Positions 26,307 through 35,450 of a stretch of 64,000 bases of DNA are shown here, one piece after another. The notes under the pieces are model-generated. The model saw only the letters and a program-made list of their open reading frames with translations, ran no database searches and was not told the origin of the DNA. The stretch comes from Bryobacterales bacterium F-183 (lineage in GTDB: Bacteria > Acidobacteriota > Terriglobia > Bryobacterales > Bryobacteraceae). Position 1 is the first letter of the stretch; the number at the start of each line of letters is the position of its first letter. The position numbers and the translations under genes are program-made. Location: the NCBI GenBank assembly GCA_016865505.2, contig AP025252.1:1674001-1738000 (forward strand), read 5' to 3'.

Positions 26307-27209
26307 TTACTGCACTGCGCGAGCGGCGAACATGCTTTGGTCGAGCAGCATCTCTGTGCCTGTGATCAGGCGGTCAATGGAATCGAGACCTTCACGGGAG
26401 TCCGGGTCCGGGCGCCACTCGGACCAGCGGAGCGTCAGGTCCGGCTCACACTCCTTGATGCGATCCTTCATTTCGGCGACGTCCAGGTCTGCTGACAGGA
26501 TCCCAAACTGGCCGGTACCAAGGCGGCCTACGAGGTCGAACAGTCCGGCGCAGGCGCGAAGGCTTTCCGCTGCTCGTGCCACTTCGTCCTCCGTTGCTGC
26601 GCTGCCCGAGGTAGAAGCCGCCACCATCATGCGAAGGGGCGTTTCGGCGGCTCGCGACGCGGCTTGGAGCGTCGATGCGAGGTATGTAAAGCCTTGGCGG
26701 TTGGGCAGGCCGGTTTGCGCGTCGAGCAGGAATGTCTTCCACATGGCTTTGACCAGGCGGCCGCGTTCCAGGGCGTTTTCCATGGCGTGTGCTAATGATT
26801 CCCAGTCGCAACGGGACTTGAGCATCGCATCCTGCGCGCCTTCGCGTAGTGCCAGGCGGCCGATGCCTTCGTCGGCTGGGCTGTCGAGCAGCAGGATCAC
26901 CGGGAGTTCCGGCGCCAGGATCTTGATGCGGCGGTAGGCTTCCAGTCCACCGCGTTCTTCCAGAGCCGGGTTGAGCAGGACAAGGTCTGCCGCTTCGTCA
27001 CGGACGGCTTCAAGCCCGCCTTCCAGAGCAGAGGCGTGCAGGACCCGGGCGCTCCACCAGTAACGGCGCGAGAGGCCACTGCCAGTGCTCGACGCATTGT
27101 CAGGTGCGGTGGCGGATTCGTTCCGCTCTGGAATCTCGAAGATGGCCTCTTCGAGGTTTTGGGCTTCGGCAAGATCCCCTTCGATAATCAGTACGCGAGG
27201 GGCGCTCAT
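26307..27209 (-). CDS. degenerate receiver + degenerate GGDEF protein
   Basis: 300 residues. Residues 3-150 have a receiver fold (VLIIEGDLAEA, LVLLNPALEERGGLEAY, VILLLDSPAD, GAQDAMLKS) but the acceptor Asp is Asn80 and there is an insert at about 30-55. Residues 160-300 have a GGDEF fold: the start DAQTGLPNRQGF is canonical, while the active loop is RLGTGQFGIL (231-235 GTGQF instead of GGDEF), so no cyclase activity is expected. It may act as a protein or nucleotide binding module. 20 bases downstream of the sigma-54 activator gene, one operon. Confidence 0.82.
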   Translation of the reverse strand: MSAPRVLIIEGDLAEAQNLEEAIFEIPERNESATAPDNASSTGSGLSRRYWWSARVLHASALEGGLEAVRDEAADLVLLNPALEERGGLEAYRRIKILAPELPVILLLDSPADEGIGRLALREGAQDAMLKSRCDWESLAHAMENALERGRLVKAMWKTFLLDAQTGLPNRQGFTYLASTLQAASRAAETPLRMMVAASTSGSAATEDEVARAAESLRACAGLFDLVGRLGTGQFGILSADLDVAEMKDRIKECEPDLTLRWSEWRPDPDSREGLDSIDRLITGTEMLLDQSMFAARAVQ

Positions 27210-27229
27210 ACAGTCTTCCTTTGTCTTCT

Positions 27230-28342
27230 CTAGACGGCTACCAGCCGGTATTCCTTCAGCTTCCGGTACAACGTCGTGCGACCGATGCCCAGCAAATTTG
27301 CTGCGATGTTGCGATCTCCGCCCGTATGTTCGAGCGCGTGCATAATGGCCCGGCGTTCGACGTCCACGAGGGGGATCACCGGGGCCTTCGGGTCAATGGG
27401 CGGGCAGGAGGCGGTGAAACCGTCGGCCGTGGTGGACGCCTGCGACGCGATCCCCATCGGCATCCGTTGCGGTAGCACCACCCCGTTGCCCGAACTTGCA
27501 CTGCTACTTCCACCCACTTGTGCTCCGGCCGCCGCGCCCATCGCCATCGCGTTGCGATTGTAGGCGTGGTTCTGTACGGCCGATGGCAGGTCGTACATCT
27601 GAACCTGCCGGTTTACATTCAGCGCCACCATGTGGTGGATGCAGTTTTCCAACTCGCGTACATTGCCCGGCCACTCGTAGGTGAGCATGGCCGTCATGGT
27701 TTCTACCGCGATCTCGTTCTGCATGTTTTCGCGACGCAGGAAATGATTGATCAACAGCGGGATATCGTCGCGGCGATCCCGTAGTGGTGGAATGCGGATG
27801 GGCAATACGTTGAGGCGATAGTACAGGTCGCGACGGAACGTGCCCCGCTCCACTTCTTTTGCCAGATCGCGATTCGTTGCCGCGATCACCCGGAACCTGG
27901 ACCTACGCGTTTGCGTTGAGCCAACCGGACGGAACTCCTTTTCCTGCAGGACCCGCAAGAGCTTGGCCTGCATTTCCATCGGGAGTTCGCCGATTTCGTC
28001 CAAGAAAGCCGTGCCTCCGTCCGCTAGTTCCAGCAGACCGGTTTTTTGTCCCATGGCGCCGGTGAAGGCGCCTTTGACGTGCCCGAAGAGTTCACTTTCG
28101 ACGAGCGGCCCGACAAGAGCCGAACAGTCGATGGTCACAAACGGGCCGATATTGCGTTGGCTATGAATGGCGCGCGCGATCACTTCTTTGCCCGCACCTG
28201 TTTCTCCCAACAGGAGAACCGGCCAATCCCCCCGGCTCACCTTGTCGATCATTTGGCGAACGTGCCGGATCCGCGCTGATTCTCCAACCAGCACATGCCG
28301 CTCGCCATATGTCTGATGCTCTAGCATCATAGGTCCACTCAT
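27230..28342 (-). CDS. sigma-54-dependent activator without receiver (NtrC-like)
   Basis: 370 residues. Central AAA+ domain 17-245: Walker A GETGAGK (46-52), GAFTGA (91-96) for sigma-54 contact, Walker B GGTAFLDEIGE (109-119), RRDLYYRLNVLPI, NVREL. Then a Gly/Ser-rich linker (260-300) and a Fis-type HTH at the C-terminus (ALEHTGGDRNIAANLLGIGRTTLYRKL). There is almost nothing before the AAA+ domain, so it is either constitutively active or regulated by a partner such as the adjacent pseudo-receiver protein. Start may be M1, M5 or M6. Confidence 0.93.
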   Translation of the reverse strand: MSGPMMLEHQTYGERHVLVGESARIRHVRQMIDKVSRGDWPVLLLGETGAGKEVIARAIHSQRNIGPFVTIDCSALVGPLVESELFGHVKGAFTGAMGQKTGLLELADGGTAFLDEIGELPMEMQAKLLRVLQEKEFRPVGSTQTRRSRFRVIAATNRDLAKEVERGTFRRDLYYRLNVLPIRIPPLRDRRDDIPLLINHFLRRENMQNEIAVETMTAMLTYEWPGNVRELENCIHHMVALNVNRQVQMYDLPSAVQNHAYNRNAMAMGAAAGAQVGGSSSASSGNGVVLPQRMPMGIASQASTTADGFTASCPPIDPKAPVIPLVDVERRAIMHALEHTGGDRNIAANLLGIGRTTLYRKLKEYRLVAV

Positions 28343-28557
28343 CCCCCAGGGCTACACAGATTGCTTGTAATTTGCTGTAAGTTGTTGTTTTATCTGTGTT
28401 CTTGATGCACGGCTCGCGTCCCTGCCAGCGAACCGCAGAACTAAATGTAGTAGAAAAACACCTAGGTCTCAAGAACCAATAGGTAGGTTCCTGGGGGCTA
28501 TGATGTGGTGGAACATACCCTCATTTTTGGGGTCTTTCCACAGGATCGGAGGATAGT
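28343..28557. other. intergenic region between divergent signalling genes
   Basis: AT-rich for this genome (TTGCTGTAAGTTGTTGTTTTAT near 28370). I see no clear sigma-54 -24/-12 box on either strand. It must hold the promoters for the minus-strand activator operon and for the plus-strand receiver gene. Confidence 0.4.
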
Positions 28558-28620
28558 ATGAGTAGGACTTCATCTTCTATGGCGGATCTATGGATTTCGG
28601 GAGGAAAAGTCAAGAACTGA
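28558..28620 (+). CDS. possible 20-residue small ORF (leader)
   Basis: ATG AGT AGG ... TGA encodes a 20-residue peptide rich in Ser at the start and Lys at the end. GGAGGATAGT lies directly before the ATG with ideal spacing, the best ribosome site in this intergenic region. It ends 76 bases before the receiver gene. It could be a leader peptide or a real microprotein, or a chance site. Confidence 0.35.
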   Translation: MSRTSSSMADLWISGGKVKN

Positions 28621-28696
28621 ATCCTCACCTTTTGCAAACGGTTACAAAGGAATTGCGCGAGTATTGCCAGTCTGGTACCTTTCGGGTCTGTTTGCC

Positions 28697-29179
28697 ATGA
28701 AGCGACTGGAACGCACTGGTACGACCCGACGGGTTTTGCTGGTGGATGACAACAAAGCCGGCGCGCCTGCGCGAAGATCCGCACTCGAAGAAATCGGCCT
28801 CGAGGTTGCAACCGTTACAAGTGGTGCTGACGCTCTTGAGTTGTTCGCCGCAACGGCGTTTGATCTGGTAGTGACCGATTACAAGATGCCGCGCATGAAC
28901 GGCATCGAACTGATCGCGGCTCTTCGTGCACAGCGTCCGAATCTGCCCGTGATCCTGCTGTCCGGCTTTGCCGAGGCGGGCGGGCTGACGGAAGCGTCTA
29001 CAGGCGCGAGTATGGTCCTGCAGAAGGGCCACAACGAGTGTACGCAACTGGTGCGCGCGGTGAACCGCCTGTTGTTCCACCGGGCGGGCGCGACGCGCAA
29101 GCCTGCGAGCCGCGCGGCTGCTACGGCTGCCGCATTGAGTGCAGCGGCGGCTTCCTCTTTCAACAAAAAAGGGATGTAA
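28697..29179 (+). CDS. stand-alone response-regulator receiver with Ala-rich tail
   Basis: 160 residues. Receiver about 12-128 with the acidic pair D17/D18, phospho-acceptor D61 (VVTDYKMPRMNG), Ser/Thr position LLSGF and Lys110 (VLQKG). No output domain; the tail 128-160 is Arg/Ala/Thr-rich and ends FNKKGM. It could be the phospho-input for the receiverless sigma-54 activator on the other side of the intergenic region. ATG 28697 starts the domain; an in-frame upstream start at 28664 lacks a ribosome site. Confidence 0.88.
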   Translation: MKRLERTGTTRRVLLVDDNKAGAPARRSALEEIGLEVATVTSGADALELFAATAFDLVVTDYKMPRMNGIELIAALRAQRPNLPVILLSGFAEAGGLTEASTGASMVLQKGHNECTQLVRAVNRLLFHRAGATRKPASRAAATAAALSAAAASSFNKKGM

Positions 29180-29189
29180 GCTGGGTTCG

Positions 29190-30968
29190 ATGGCCCGCCG
29201 GATTCTGAGCATCTTGGTTTGCGGGATCCTGCTCGGCGGCGTTGTTCTGCCTGCTGCTGCCGTACAGCCCAAAAAGAAGCGTAGGGCTGCTGCCGCGGCG
29301 CGTTCTACTACAACCACCGCAAAGACGTCTGCTGCCGCTGCCGCTGGTACGCTGCGGGAGAAGATCGCGCAGTTGGCGATCGTACCGATTTATGGCGGCA
29401 ATCCGCATGTGGACTCAGAAGAGTACCGCCGGTACGTGCGGTTGGTGCGGGACGTCAAGGTCGGCGGACTGATTGTGTTGAATCGCTACGAGTACGGCAA
29501 CGTACGCAACGCTGAGCCGTTTTCGACAGTAGCGTTTCTGAATCAGATGCAGAAGCTGGCCAAGACTCCGTTGCTGGTGGCGGGTGACTTTGAGCGCGGG
29601 TCCAGCATGCGGATGTCGGCGGTGACGCGCTTTCCGCACGCGATGGCGTACGGTGCGGGTGGCGACACCAATGCCACCTTCAACCTCGGTGCGGCGGTGG
29701 CTCGCGAAGCTCGTGCGATGGGCGTGCACTGGGTTCTCGCGCCCGATGCGGACGTCAACAACAATCCAGACAATCCGGTGATCGGGCTGCGGTCGTACGG
29801 CGAGAAGGCTTCGGCGGTTGCGGCGCATGTGCAGGCGTTTATCGAAGGTGCGCAATCGAACCCGAAGTACAAGGTGATGCTGGCGGCGAAGCATTTTCCG
29901 GGGCACGGCGATACGGCGACCGACACGCATGCGGGTTCGGGAACAATTAGCGGCGATCGGACGCGGCTCGATCAGGTGGAGCTTGCACCCTTTCGTACAG
30001 CAATTCGCAATGGGGTGGACGCGATTCTGACGGCGCACCTGCGTGTCCCCTCGGTGGAATCACAGGATCTGCCGGCGACGTTATCGCCTGCCGTACTTAC
30101 CGGGCTGCTGCGAAAGCAACTCGGGTTTGAGGGGCTCATCGTTACGGACGCGTTGGATATGAAGGCGATCGCGGATGCTTATCCAAAGGGCGAGGCTGCG
30201 GCGCTGGCGCTGATCGCTGGTGCGGACATCCTGCTGATGCCGCCAGATCCGGAGGCAGCGATCGACGCGGTGGTACGCGCGGTGAATCAGGGCCGGCTGA
30301 CGGTGAAGCGGATCGACGAAAGTGTCGCGCGTGTGGCGGCCGCGAAAGCGAAGTTAGGTTTGTCGAAGGTCCAGCGGACCGTGGATCTGGACGCGTTGAA
30401 TACCACGCTTGCTTCACCAGCGATGGAGGCGGACGCGAAACGGGTGGCACAGCGCGCTGTGACCCTGGTACGCAATGAGCGGCAGATGCTTCCGGTACGC
30501 CCGGGGCAGGAGGGCGCTTGCGTCTTTATCCTGACGGACAACCGCCGGAACCTGCTGGGGATGCGCTTTGCCGACGAGTTCCGGGCGCGCGTTCCGAATG
30601 CGGTGATCCGGCATCTCGATGCGGAGATGACCGAAGGGGCGTTTCGCGATGCGTTCGAACCTGTGCCGCAGTGCAAGGCTGTGTACGCTGCCTGGTTTCC
30701 GCAACGGAGCGAGATCGCGGATGCATTTGTGGAACATCTGACGACGGGTCCTGCACCGGTAGCGTTGATCTCGCTCGGCGATCCGTACCGGATCCGGCGA
30801 TTCCCAAATGTCGCGGCGTACATGGCGACGTTCAGCTACGTGCCATCGTCGGAGGTGGCCGCAGTGGAAGCGATGTTTGGCGAGGTCGCGCTCACTGGCA
30901 AAATGCCTGTCACCATTCCCGGCTATGCGGTGGTTGGGGACGGGCTGACGCTGCAGAAGTCGCAGTAA
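29190..30968 (+). CDS. glycoside hydrolase family 3, beta-N-acetylhexosaminidase-like
   Basis: 592 residues. Signal/anchor helix 4-25, a basic-Ala/Thr-rich linker (26-55), then GH3 barrel: GGLIVLNRYEYGN, AGDFERG, KHFPGHGDTATDTH (234-247, the NagZ-type acid/base Asp-His loop) and nucleophile D320 in VTDALDM. A C-terminal alpha/beta domain of about 210 residues follows. Predicted to cleave beta-linked N-acetylglucosamine, possibly in peptidoglycan recycling or chitin-like glycan use, outside the cytoplasm or membrane-anchored. Begins 10 bases after the receiver gene; may be cotranscribed. Confidence 0.9.
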   Translation: MARRILSILVCGILLGGVVLPAAAVQPKKKRRAAAAARSTTTTAKTSAAAAAGTLREKIAQLAIVPIYGGNPHVDSEEYRRYVRLVRDVKVGGLIVLNRYEYGNVRNAEPFSTVAFLNQMQKLAKTPLLVAGDFERGSSMRMSAVTRFPHAMAYGAGGDTNATFNLGAAVAREARAMGVHWVLAPDADVNNNPDNPVIGLRSYGEKASAVAAHVQAFIEGAQSNPKYKVMLAAKHFPGHGDTATDTHAGSGTISGDRTRLDQVELAPFRTAIRNGVDAILTAHLRVPSVESQDLPATLSPAVLTGLLRKQLGFEGLIVTDALDMKAIADAYPKGEAAALALIAGADILLMPPDPEAAIDAVVRAVNQGRLTVKRIDESVARVAAAKAKLGLSKVQRTVDLDALNTTLASPAMEADAKRVAQRAVTLVRNERQMLPVRPGQEGACVFILTDNRRNLLGMRFADEFRARVPNAVIRHLDAEMTEGAFRDAFEPVPQCKAVYAAWFPQRSEIADAFVEHLTTGPAPVALISLGDPYRIRRFPNVAAYMATFSYVPSSEVAAVEAMFGEVALTGKMPVTIPGYAVVGDGLTLQKSQ

Positions 30969-30999
30969 ACTCGACTATAAGGACACCTCCTTACAGACA

Positions 31000-31701
31000 A
31001 TGGCTGCCATCGATATCACCTGGCTCGGACATAGTGCGTTTGAACTCAAGCTGGACACCGGCGAAGTGTTTTTGCTGGATCCTTGGCTAGGCAACCCGAA
31101 GTATCCTGCGTCGAAGCAGATTGAGCGTTGCGACTACATCCTGCTGTCGCACGGGCATTTCGATCACACGGGCGGCGTCGCCGAGCTATCCGCCAAGTAC
31201 AACAACGCGCCTGTGGTTGCGATCTACGAGATCGCGACCTATTTGCAGAGCAAGCAGAACGTCAAGACGATCGGCATGAACAAGGGCGGATCGACGCAGC
31301 TTGGTCCGGTGACGGTGACGATGACGCATGCCATCCACTCGTCCAGCATGAGCGATGAGCAGGGCAACATCATTTACGCGGGTGAAGCTGCAGGGTACGT
31401 GCTGACGTTTGCCGATGGCCGTGCGCTGTACTTTGCGGGCGATACGGCGGTGTTTTCCGATATGGCGTTGATTGCGGAAATCTATCAGCCGGAGCTTTGC
31501 ATTCTTCCGATTGGCGACTTTTATACGATGGGTCCGCGTGAGGCGGCCGTCGCGTGCCGGTTGCTGAAGGCGAAGAAGGTGATCGGGATGCATTGGGGTA
31601 CGTTCGATGCGCTGCCGGGTACACCAGCGAAGCTTGCGGAACTGGCGCCTGCGGGTACGGAAGTGATTTCTTTGGAGCCCGGCGCCGCCTACCGCTGGTA
31701 A
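31000..31701 (+). CDS. UPF0173 metal-dependent hydrolase (MBL fold)
   Basis: 233 residues. Metal motif LLSHGHFDHTGG (H51, H53, D55, H56) followed by AIHSS and YFAGDTAVF, GMHWGTFD, as in the YtkL/UPF0173 group of metallo-beta-lactamase-fold hydrolases. Cytosolic. Upstream AGGACACCTCC is a strong ribosome site. The reaction in this group is not settled. Confidence 0.93.
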   Translation: MAAIDITWLGHSAFELKLDTGEVFLLDPWLGNPKYPASKQIERCDYILLSHGHFDHTGGVAELSAKYNNAPVVAIYEIATYLQSKQNVKTIGMNKGGSTQLGPVTVTMTHAIHSSSMSDEQGNIIYAGEAAGYVLTFADGRALYFAGDTAVFSDMALIAEIYQPELCILPIGDFYTMGPREAAVACRLLKAKKVIGMHWGTFDALPGTPAKLAELAPAGTEVISLEPGAAYRW

Positions 31702-31704
31702 TCC

Positions 31705-32196
31705 GTGAATCGAACTCTTTTCACAGCCATATCGCTGGTGCTACTGACCGGCGCTGCCTGCTCGATGCGCCCCAAGGAACGTATGATCGCCAACGATCCG
31801 CGAGGTACGGCGGTGCTTGAATACGCACGTGAGACCGAAGGCGGGGACAATGCTCGCGAAGAGATCCAGCTTCGTTCGCGAGGGCAGATCCGGCGCGTGT
31901 ACGGTCCTGCAAAGGCAGGTGTAACGGCAACGCTACACACGGTGGCGTGGGGCCCGGATTCGGTGTACATTCTGCGATGCTCGGCTACGGCGGAGCCTCT
32001 GTTTGCAGGCTGGCGGTTGTCGAGCCTTACGGATCTGCCGCAGGATGCCGCGGTGCGCAGCGTGTATCAGTCGTTGCCGGCCATGCTGCGGGCGCAGAAC
32101 TTTGCCCAGTTGTGTGCGGCTCCACCAAAGCCGGTGCCACCTGCAGGACCCGGACAGCCTGCAGTCCTACCGTCGAAGCTCTTGCGCGACGATTAA
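31705..32196 (+). CDS. predicted lipoprotein, unknown
   Basis: 163 residues with GTG start, 3 bases after the hydrolase gene. Signal peptide with lipobox-like LLTGAAC, mature protein with a conserved-looking YARETEGGDNAREEIQL and a Pro-rich end. Only two further Cys. No family recognised; likely anchored to the outer membrane. Confidence 0.6.
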   Translation: MNRTLFTAISLVLLTGAACSMRPKERMIANDPRGTAVLEYARETEGGDNAREEIQLRSRGQIRRVYGPAKAGVTATLHTVAWGPDSVYILRCSATAEPLFAGWRLSSLTDLPQDAAVRSVYQSLPAMLRAQNFAQLCAAPPKPVPPAGPGQPAVLPSKLLRDD

Positions 32197-32235
32197 GCTC
32201 TGCACTCGTAGAGTTCTGCATCTTGCATCCGGCTC

Positions 32236-34767
32236 GTGCCCGGGAGTACACTACGGCGTATCTTGACCCCCGAACGGTGGCAGCGCCTGAGCGCCTTATT
32301 CGAACGTGCTGTCGCATTGCCGGACTCATCGGCGCGCGATACGTACCTGGGTGAGGTTTGCGAGGGCGATGCCACCTTAAGATTGGAACTCGACCGGATG
32401 CTGGCGGCGGAATCCGGTGGCTTGATGGGGCGCTTTCCGGACTTGTTGCGTGCGCCGGAACCTGTGGCGGAAGTTACCGGACAAGTCACCGCGGGGCCTT
32501 ACATCCTGGAAACCGAAGTGGGTCGCGGAGGCATGGGCAGCGTTTGGCGAGCGCGCCGTGCCGACGGAGCGTTTGAGCAGGTTGTCGCCGTCAAGCTGAT
32601 TCGTCGCGGGATGGATACCGACGACGTCGTGCGCCGCTTCACGCAGGAGCGGCAGATCCTTTCGCTGCTGGACCATCCGAACATCGCAAGGTTGCTGGAC
32701 GGCGGTGTGACGTCCGATGGGCGGCCGTATCTGGCGATGGAGTTCGTCGATGGCAAGGGCCTCATCGAGTATGCGAGGGAACTGCCGGTAACGAACCGAC
32801 TGCAACTGTTCCTGACCGTATGCGGCGCGGTACAGCATGCGCATAGCCACCTGGTGATCCATCGGGACCTGAAGCCCGGCAACATCCTGGTGCGGGCAGA
32901 CGGCGAAGTGAAGCTGCTGGATTTTGGTATCGCTCGCATTGTCGAGCCCTCCACCGGCGAGCCAGGCGCGGACGGCTACACCGCTACCGTGATGCGCATG
33001 TTGACGCCGGCGTACGCGAGCCCCGAACAGATCGCCGGGCGTCCTTTGTCGACGGCGACCGACATCTATTCGCTGGGCAAGGTGCTGCGGACTTTGTGTC
33101 CCGATGACGAGGACAGCGACGTCGCGGCGATTGCGGAGAAGGCCACTCGCGAGGAACCCGAGGCACGATACCGCACGGCGCAGGCGATGGCGGACGACAT
33201 CCGGCGACATCTGGATGGCCGGCCGGTGGAGGCTCGCGCGGGCGCCTGGTCGTACCGCGTGTCGAAGTTCGTACGTCGGAATGCGTGGACGGTGGCAGCG
33301 GCGACCACTCTGTCTGTGGCCATCCTCGGTGGGCTTGCGTATGTGTCGCTGCAGAACAGGCGGATTGAACGCGAAAGGGATCGTGCAGAGAATGTGTCGA
33401 ACTTTCTGCGTGAGTTGTTTGCCGCCGCCGACCCGGAGCGCAACCAGGGAAACCGCGTGTCCACCCGCGAGCTTCTGGATTTGGCATCGGCGCGCCTTCG
33501 TACGATTGAGGATCCGCAAGAGCGCGTGGCGCTGCTCGATACCACGGCCGAGGCGTACTTCAACCTGGGTTTGTATGAGAAAGCGTCCCAGCTGTTCCGC
33601 GATGTCATTGCGATTGAGCCGAACAACGCGCGGGCTTATGCGATGCTGGCGGAATCCGAAGCGTACCGGGGGCCATCGCATGCGAAGGATGCGGATGCGG
33701 CGGGAACGCGTGCGGTGGAGTTGAGCGCGGCGGGTCCGGATACAACGCGCGCGCTGGTGTACTGGCGGCGGTGTAATCAATTGCATCAGATGACGCGCTA
33801 CGGGCCGGCAATCGATGCGTGTGCGGCGGCGGATCGCATGGCGGTGAGCCTATCAGTAGCCGAGCGAGCGTCCATCGCGATTGCGCATGGCATCACGCTG
33901 GCGGATGGATCCCGATTTGCAGATGCGGAGACGGCGTATCAGCGAGCATTGTCGTTGGGGCCGCCGGATTCGACGAAGGCGCAGGCGCTGTCGAGCCTCG
34001 CGTCGCTGTACTTCCGGCAGGGCAAGTTCGCAGAGGCGGAAGCGCGGTTCCGTGAAGCGATTGCTGTGAAGCGGCGTCTGTATCCGGAAGGGCATCTGGA
34101 ACTGGCACGCAGCTTGAACAATCACGCCAATACTCTGGTGTCGATCAAGCGGCACGATGAGGCAGTGGCGATCTATCAGGAAGCCCACGAGATGTACCGC
34201 AAATTCCTGGGTCCGGAATCGTCGGACCTGGCGAGTTCGCTATCCAATCTGGCGGTCGCGTACTCCCAAACGGGACGCTTGGCGGAGGCCGAACGGATCT
34301 GTGCCGAGGTCGTGGGGATGCAGGCGCGAACCATCGGCGCCGGCAAATTGCCGCACATCAGCAGCCAGATCAAGCATGCAGCGGTACTGCTGGAGATGGG
34401 GCAGTCTCCCAGTGGCGTCAAGCTGCTGGAAGAAGCACTGGGGAGTATCGCAAAGCTGAGTCCGGCGCCTGCGACACAATCGGGGTACGCGCGGGTGCTG
34501 CTGGCGCAGGGTTTGCTCGACACAGGAAAGCCGGCACGGGCGGAGGTTTTGGCGAAGGAGGCCAAGTCCGCATTTGCACCTGTGCTCAAGCCGGGTCACT
34601 GGATGCTGCAGCAGAACGATATTGTGCTGGCCGGTGCGATGTCGCGCACGGGGCGCAAGGGCGATGCCAGAAGCCTACTGCAACCGATTGTCGCTGCCGG
34701 GGATGTCCGCAATGCCAAGGGTTGGTGGACGGAACTCGCCAAGCGCTATTACCTGGAGTCCAAGTAA
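32236..34767 (+). CDS. Ser/Thr protein kinase with TPR periplasmic domain
   Basis: 843 residues. An N-terminal helical region (1-80) resembling the ECF-kinase linker type, kinase 88-335 (Gly loop VGRGGMGSVWRA, Lys120, H209-RDLKPGN, DFG 229-231, SPEQ), transmembrane helix about 350-371, then roughly 450 residues of TPR-like helices (AYFNLGLYEKASQLF, AYAMLAESEAY, SSLASLYFRQGKFAEAEARF, SLNNHANTL, SSLSNLAVAYSQTGRLAEAE). Acidobacterial kinases of this form work beside ECF sigma factors; here the ECF gene is convergent and overlaps by 19 bases. Start GTG 32236. Confidence 0.92.
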   Translation: MPGSTLRRILTPERWQRLSALFERAVALPDSSARDTYLGEVCEGDATLRLELDRMLAAESGGLMGRFPDLLRAPEPVAEVTGQVTAGPYILETEVGRGGMGSVWRARRADGAFEQVVAVKLIRRGMDTDDVVRRFTQERQILSLLDHPNIARLLDGGVTSDGRPYLAMEFVDGKGLIEYARELPVTNRLQLFLTVCGAVQHAHSHLVIHRDLKPGNILVRADGEVKLLDFGIARIVEPSTGEPGADGYTATVMRMLTPAYASPEQIAGRPLSTATDIYSLGKVLRTLCPDDEDSDVAAIAEKATREEPEARYRTAQAMADDIRRHLDGRPVEARAGAWSYRVSKFVRRNAWTVAAATTLSVAILGGLAYVSLQNRRIERERDRAENVSNFLRELFAAADPERNQGNRVSTRELLDLASARLRTIEDPQERVALLDTTAEAYFNLGLYEKASQLFRDVIAIEPNNARAYAMLAESEAYRGPSHAKDADAAGTRAVELSAAGPDTTRALVYWRRCNQLHQMTRYGPAIDACAAADRMAVSLSVAERASIAIAHGITLADGSRFADAETAYQRALSLGPPDSTKAQALSSLASLYFRQGKFAEAEARFREAIAVKRRLYPEGHLELARSLNNHANTLVSIKRHDEAVAIYQEAHEMYRKFLGPESSDLASSLSNLAVAYSQTGRLAEAERICAEVVGMQARTIGAGKLPHISSQIKHAAVLLEMGQSPSGVKLLEEALGSIAKLSPAPATQSGYARVLLAQGLLDTGKPARAEVLAKEAKSAFAPVLKPGHWMLQQNDIVLAGAMSRTGRKGDARSLLQPIVAAGDVRNAKGWWTELAKRYYLESK

Positions 34768-35330
34768 TTCATCAGCCACGCCTCGGCGAGGCGCATGTCG
34801 CGGCGTACGGTTTCTGTCGATACCTCAAACGCGGATGCCACTTCCTGCACGCTGAAGCCTGCAAAGTACCGCAGGTCGAGCATCGAGGCTTTGCGGGAGT
34901 CAAAACCTTCGAGCTTTGTGAGGCCCTCATGCAAGTCCTCGACCGTAGAGTTGGGTCCGACGGCGAGCGCCGCGGATTCGGCAAAGCCTGCCAGTGGGGT
35001 GGGCTTTTCACCGCCGCGTTTCTGGGCATGTTCGCGACGAGCGTGATCGATGCGGATCTGCCGCATCACGCGGGCGGCGAGCGAGAAAAAGTGCTGCCTG
35101 TTTTCGTACTTCGGCTTGGGCTGCCCTAAGAGACGAATGTAGAATTCGTTGACGATCACCGTGGCTTGCATGGTGTCGTCCGGGCCTGCGCCTGTCTTGG
35201 CCGCCATGCGCCGCAGGTCCAGGTACAGGAACGACATAATCTGATCCAGCGACTCGCGATCGCCGTCGCTCCATCGACGCAGTAATCGCGTGACGTCGCG
35301 CTCGCCGGAAGTGTTGCCTTCGCCTGTCAA
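34749..35330 (-). CDS. ECF-type RNA polymerase sigma factor (acidobacterial kinase-associated type)
   Basis: 193 residues. Region 2 helices (ESLDQIMSFLYLDLRRMA, TVIVNEFYIRLLGQ, HFFSLAARVMRQIRIDHARR) and region 4 (LRYFAGFSVQEVASAFEVSTETVRRDMRLAEAWL) are clear; it fits the TIGR02999-like group found with Ser/Thr kinases. No ATG precedes region 2; TTG 35330 with AAGGA 7-8 bases upstream (AAGACCAAGGACCAACAT) gives the expected length. The longer open frame on this strand runs into the divergent LysM gene and is spurious. A TATATA stretch at 35351-35356 could be its -10 element. Confidence 0.85.
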   Translation of the reverse strand: MTGEGNTSGERDVTRLLRRWSDGDRESLDQIMSFLYLDLRRMAAKTGAGPDDTMQATVIVNEFYIRLLGQPKPKYENRQHFFSLAARVMRQIRIDHARREHAQKRGGEKPTPLAGFAESAALAVGPNSTVEDLHEGLTKLEGFDSRKASMLDLRYFAGFSVQEVASAFEVSTETVRRDMRLAEAWLMNYLDSR

Positions 35331-35450
35331 ATGTTGGTCCTTGGTCTTACATATATAGCGCAGCCGGTTGGGATTGGGGATCAAGACTACGTAACTGGAG
35401 TAAGGAGCACCCTTGCCTAAAAGGGGCCAACAACGAGGAGACCAGGAAAA

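Noticed and set aside
28343-28696. Sigma-54 promoter boxes near the activator and receiver genes
   Set aside because: GG and GC elements with 10-base spacing could not be found on either strand.
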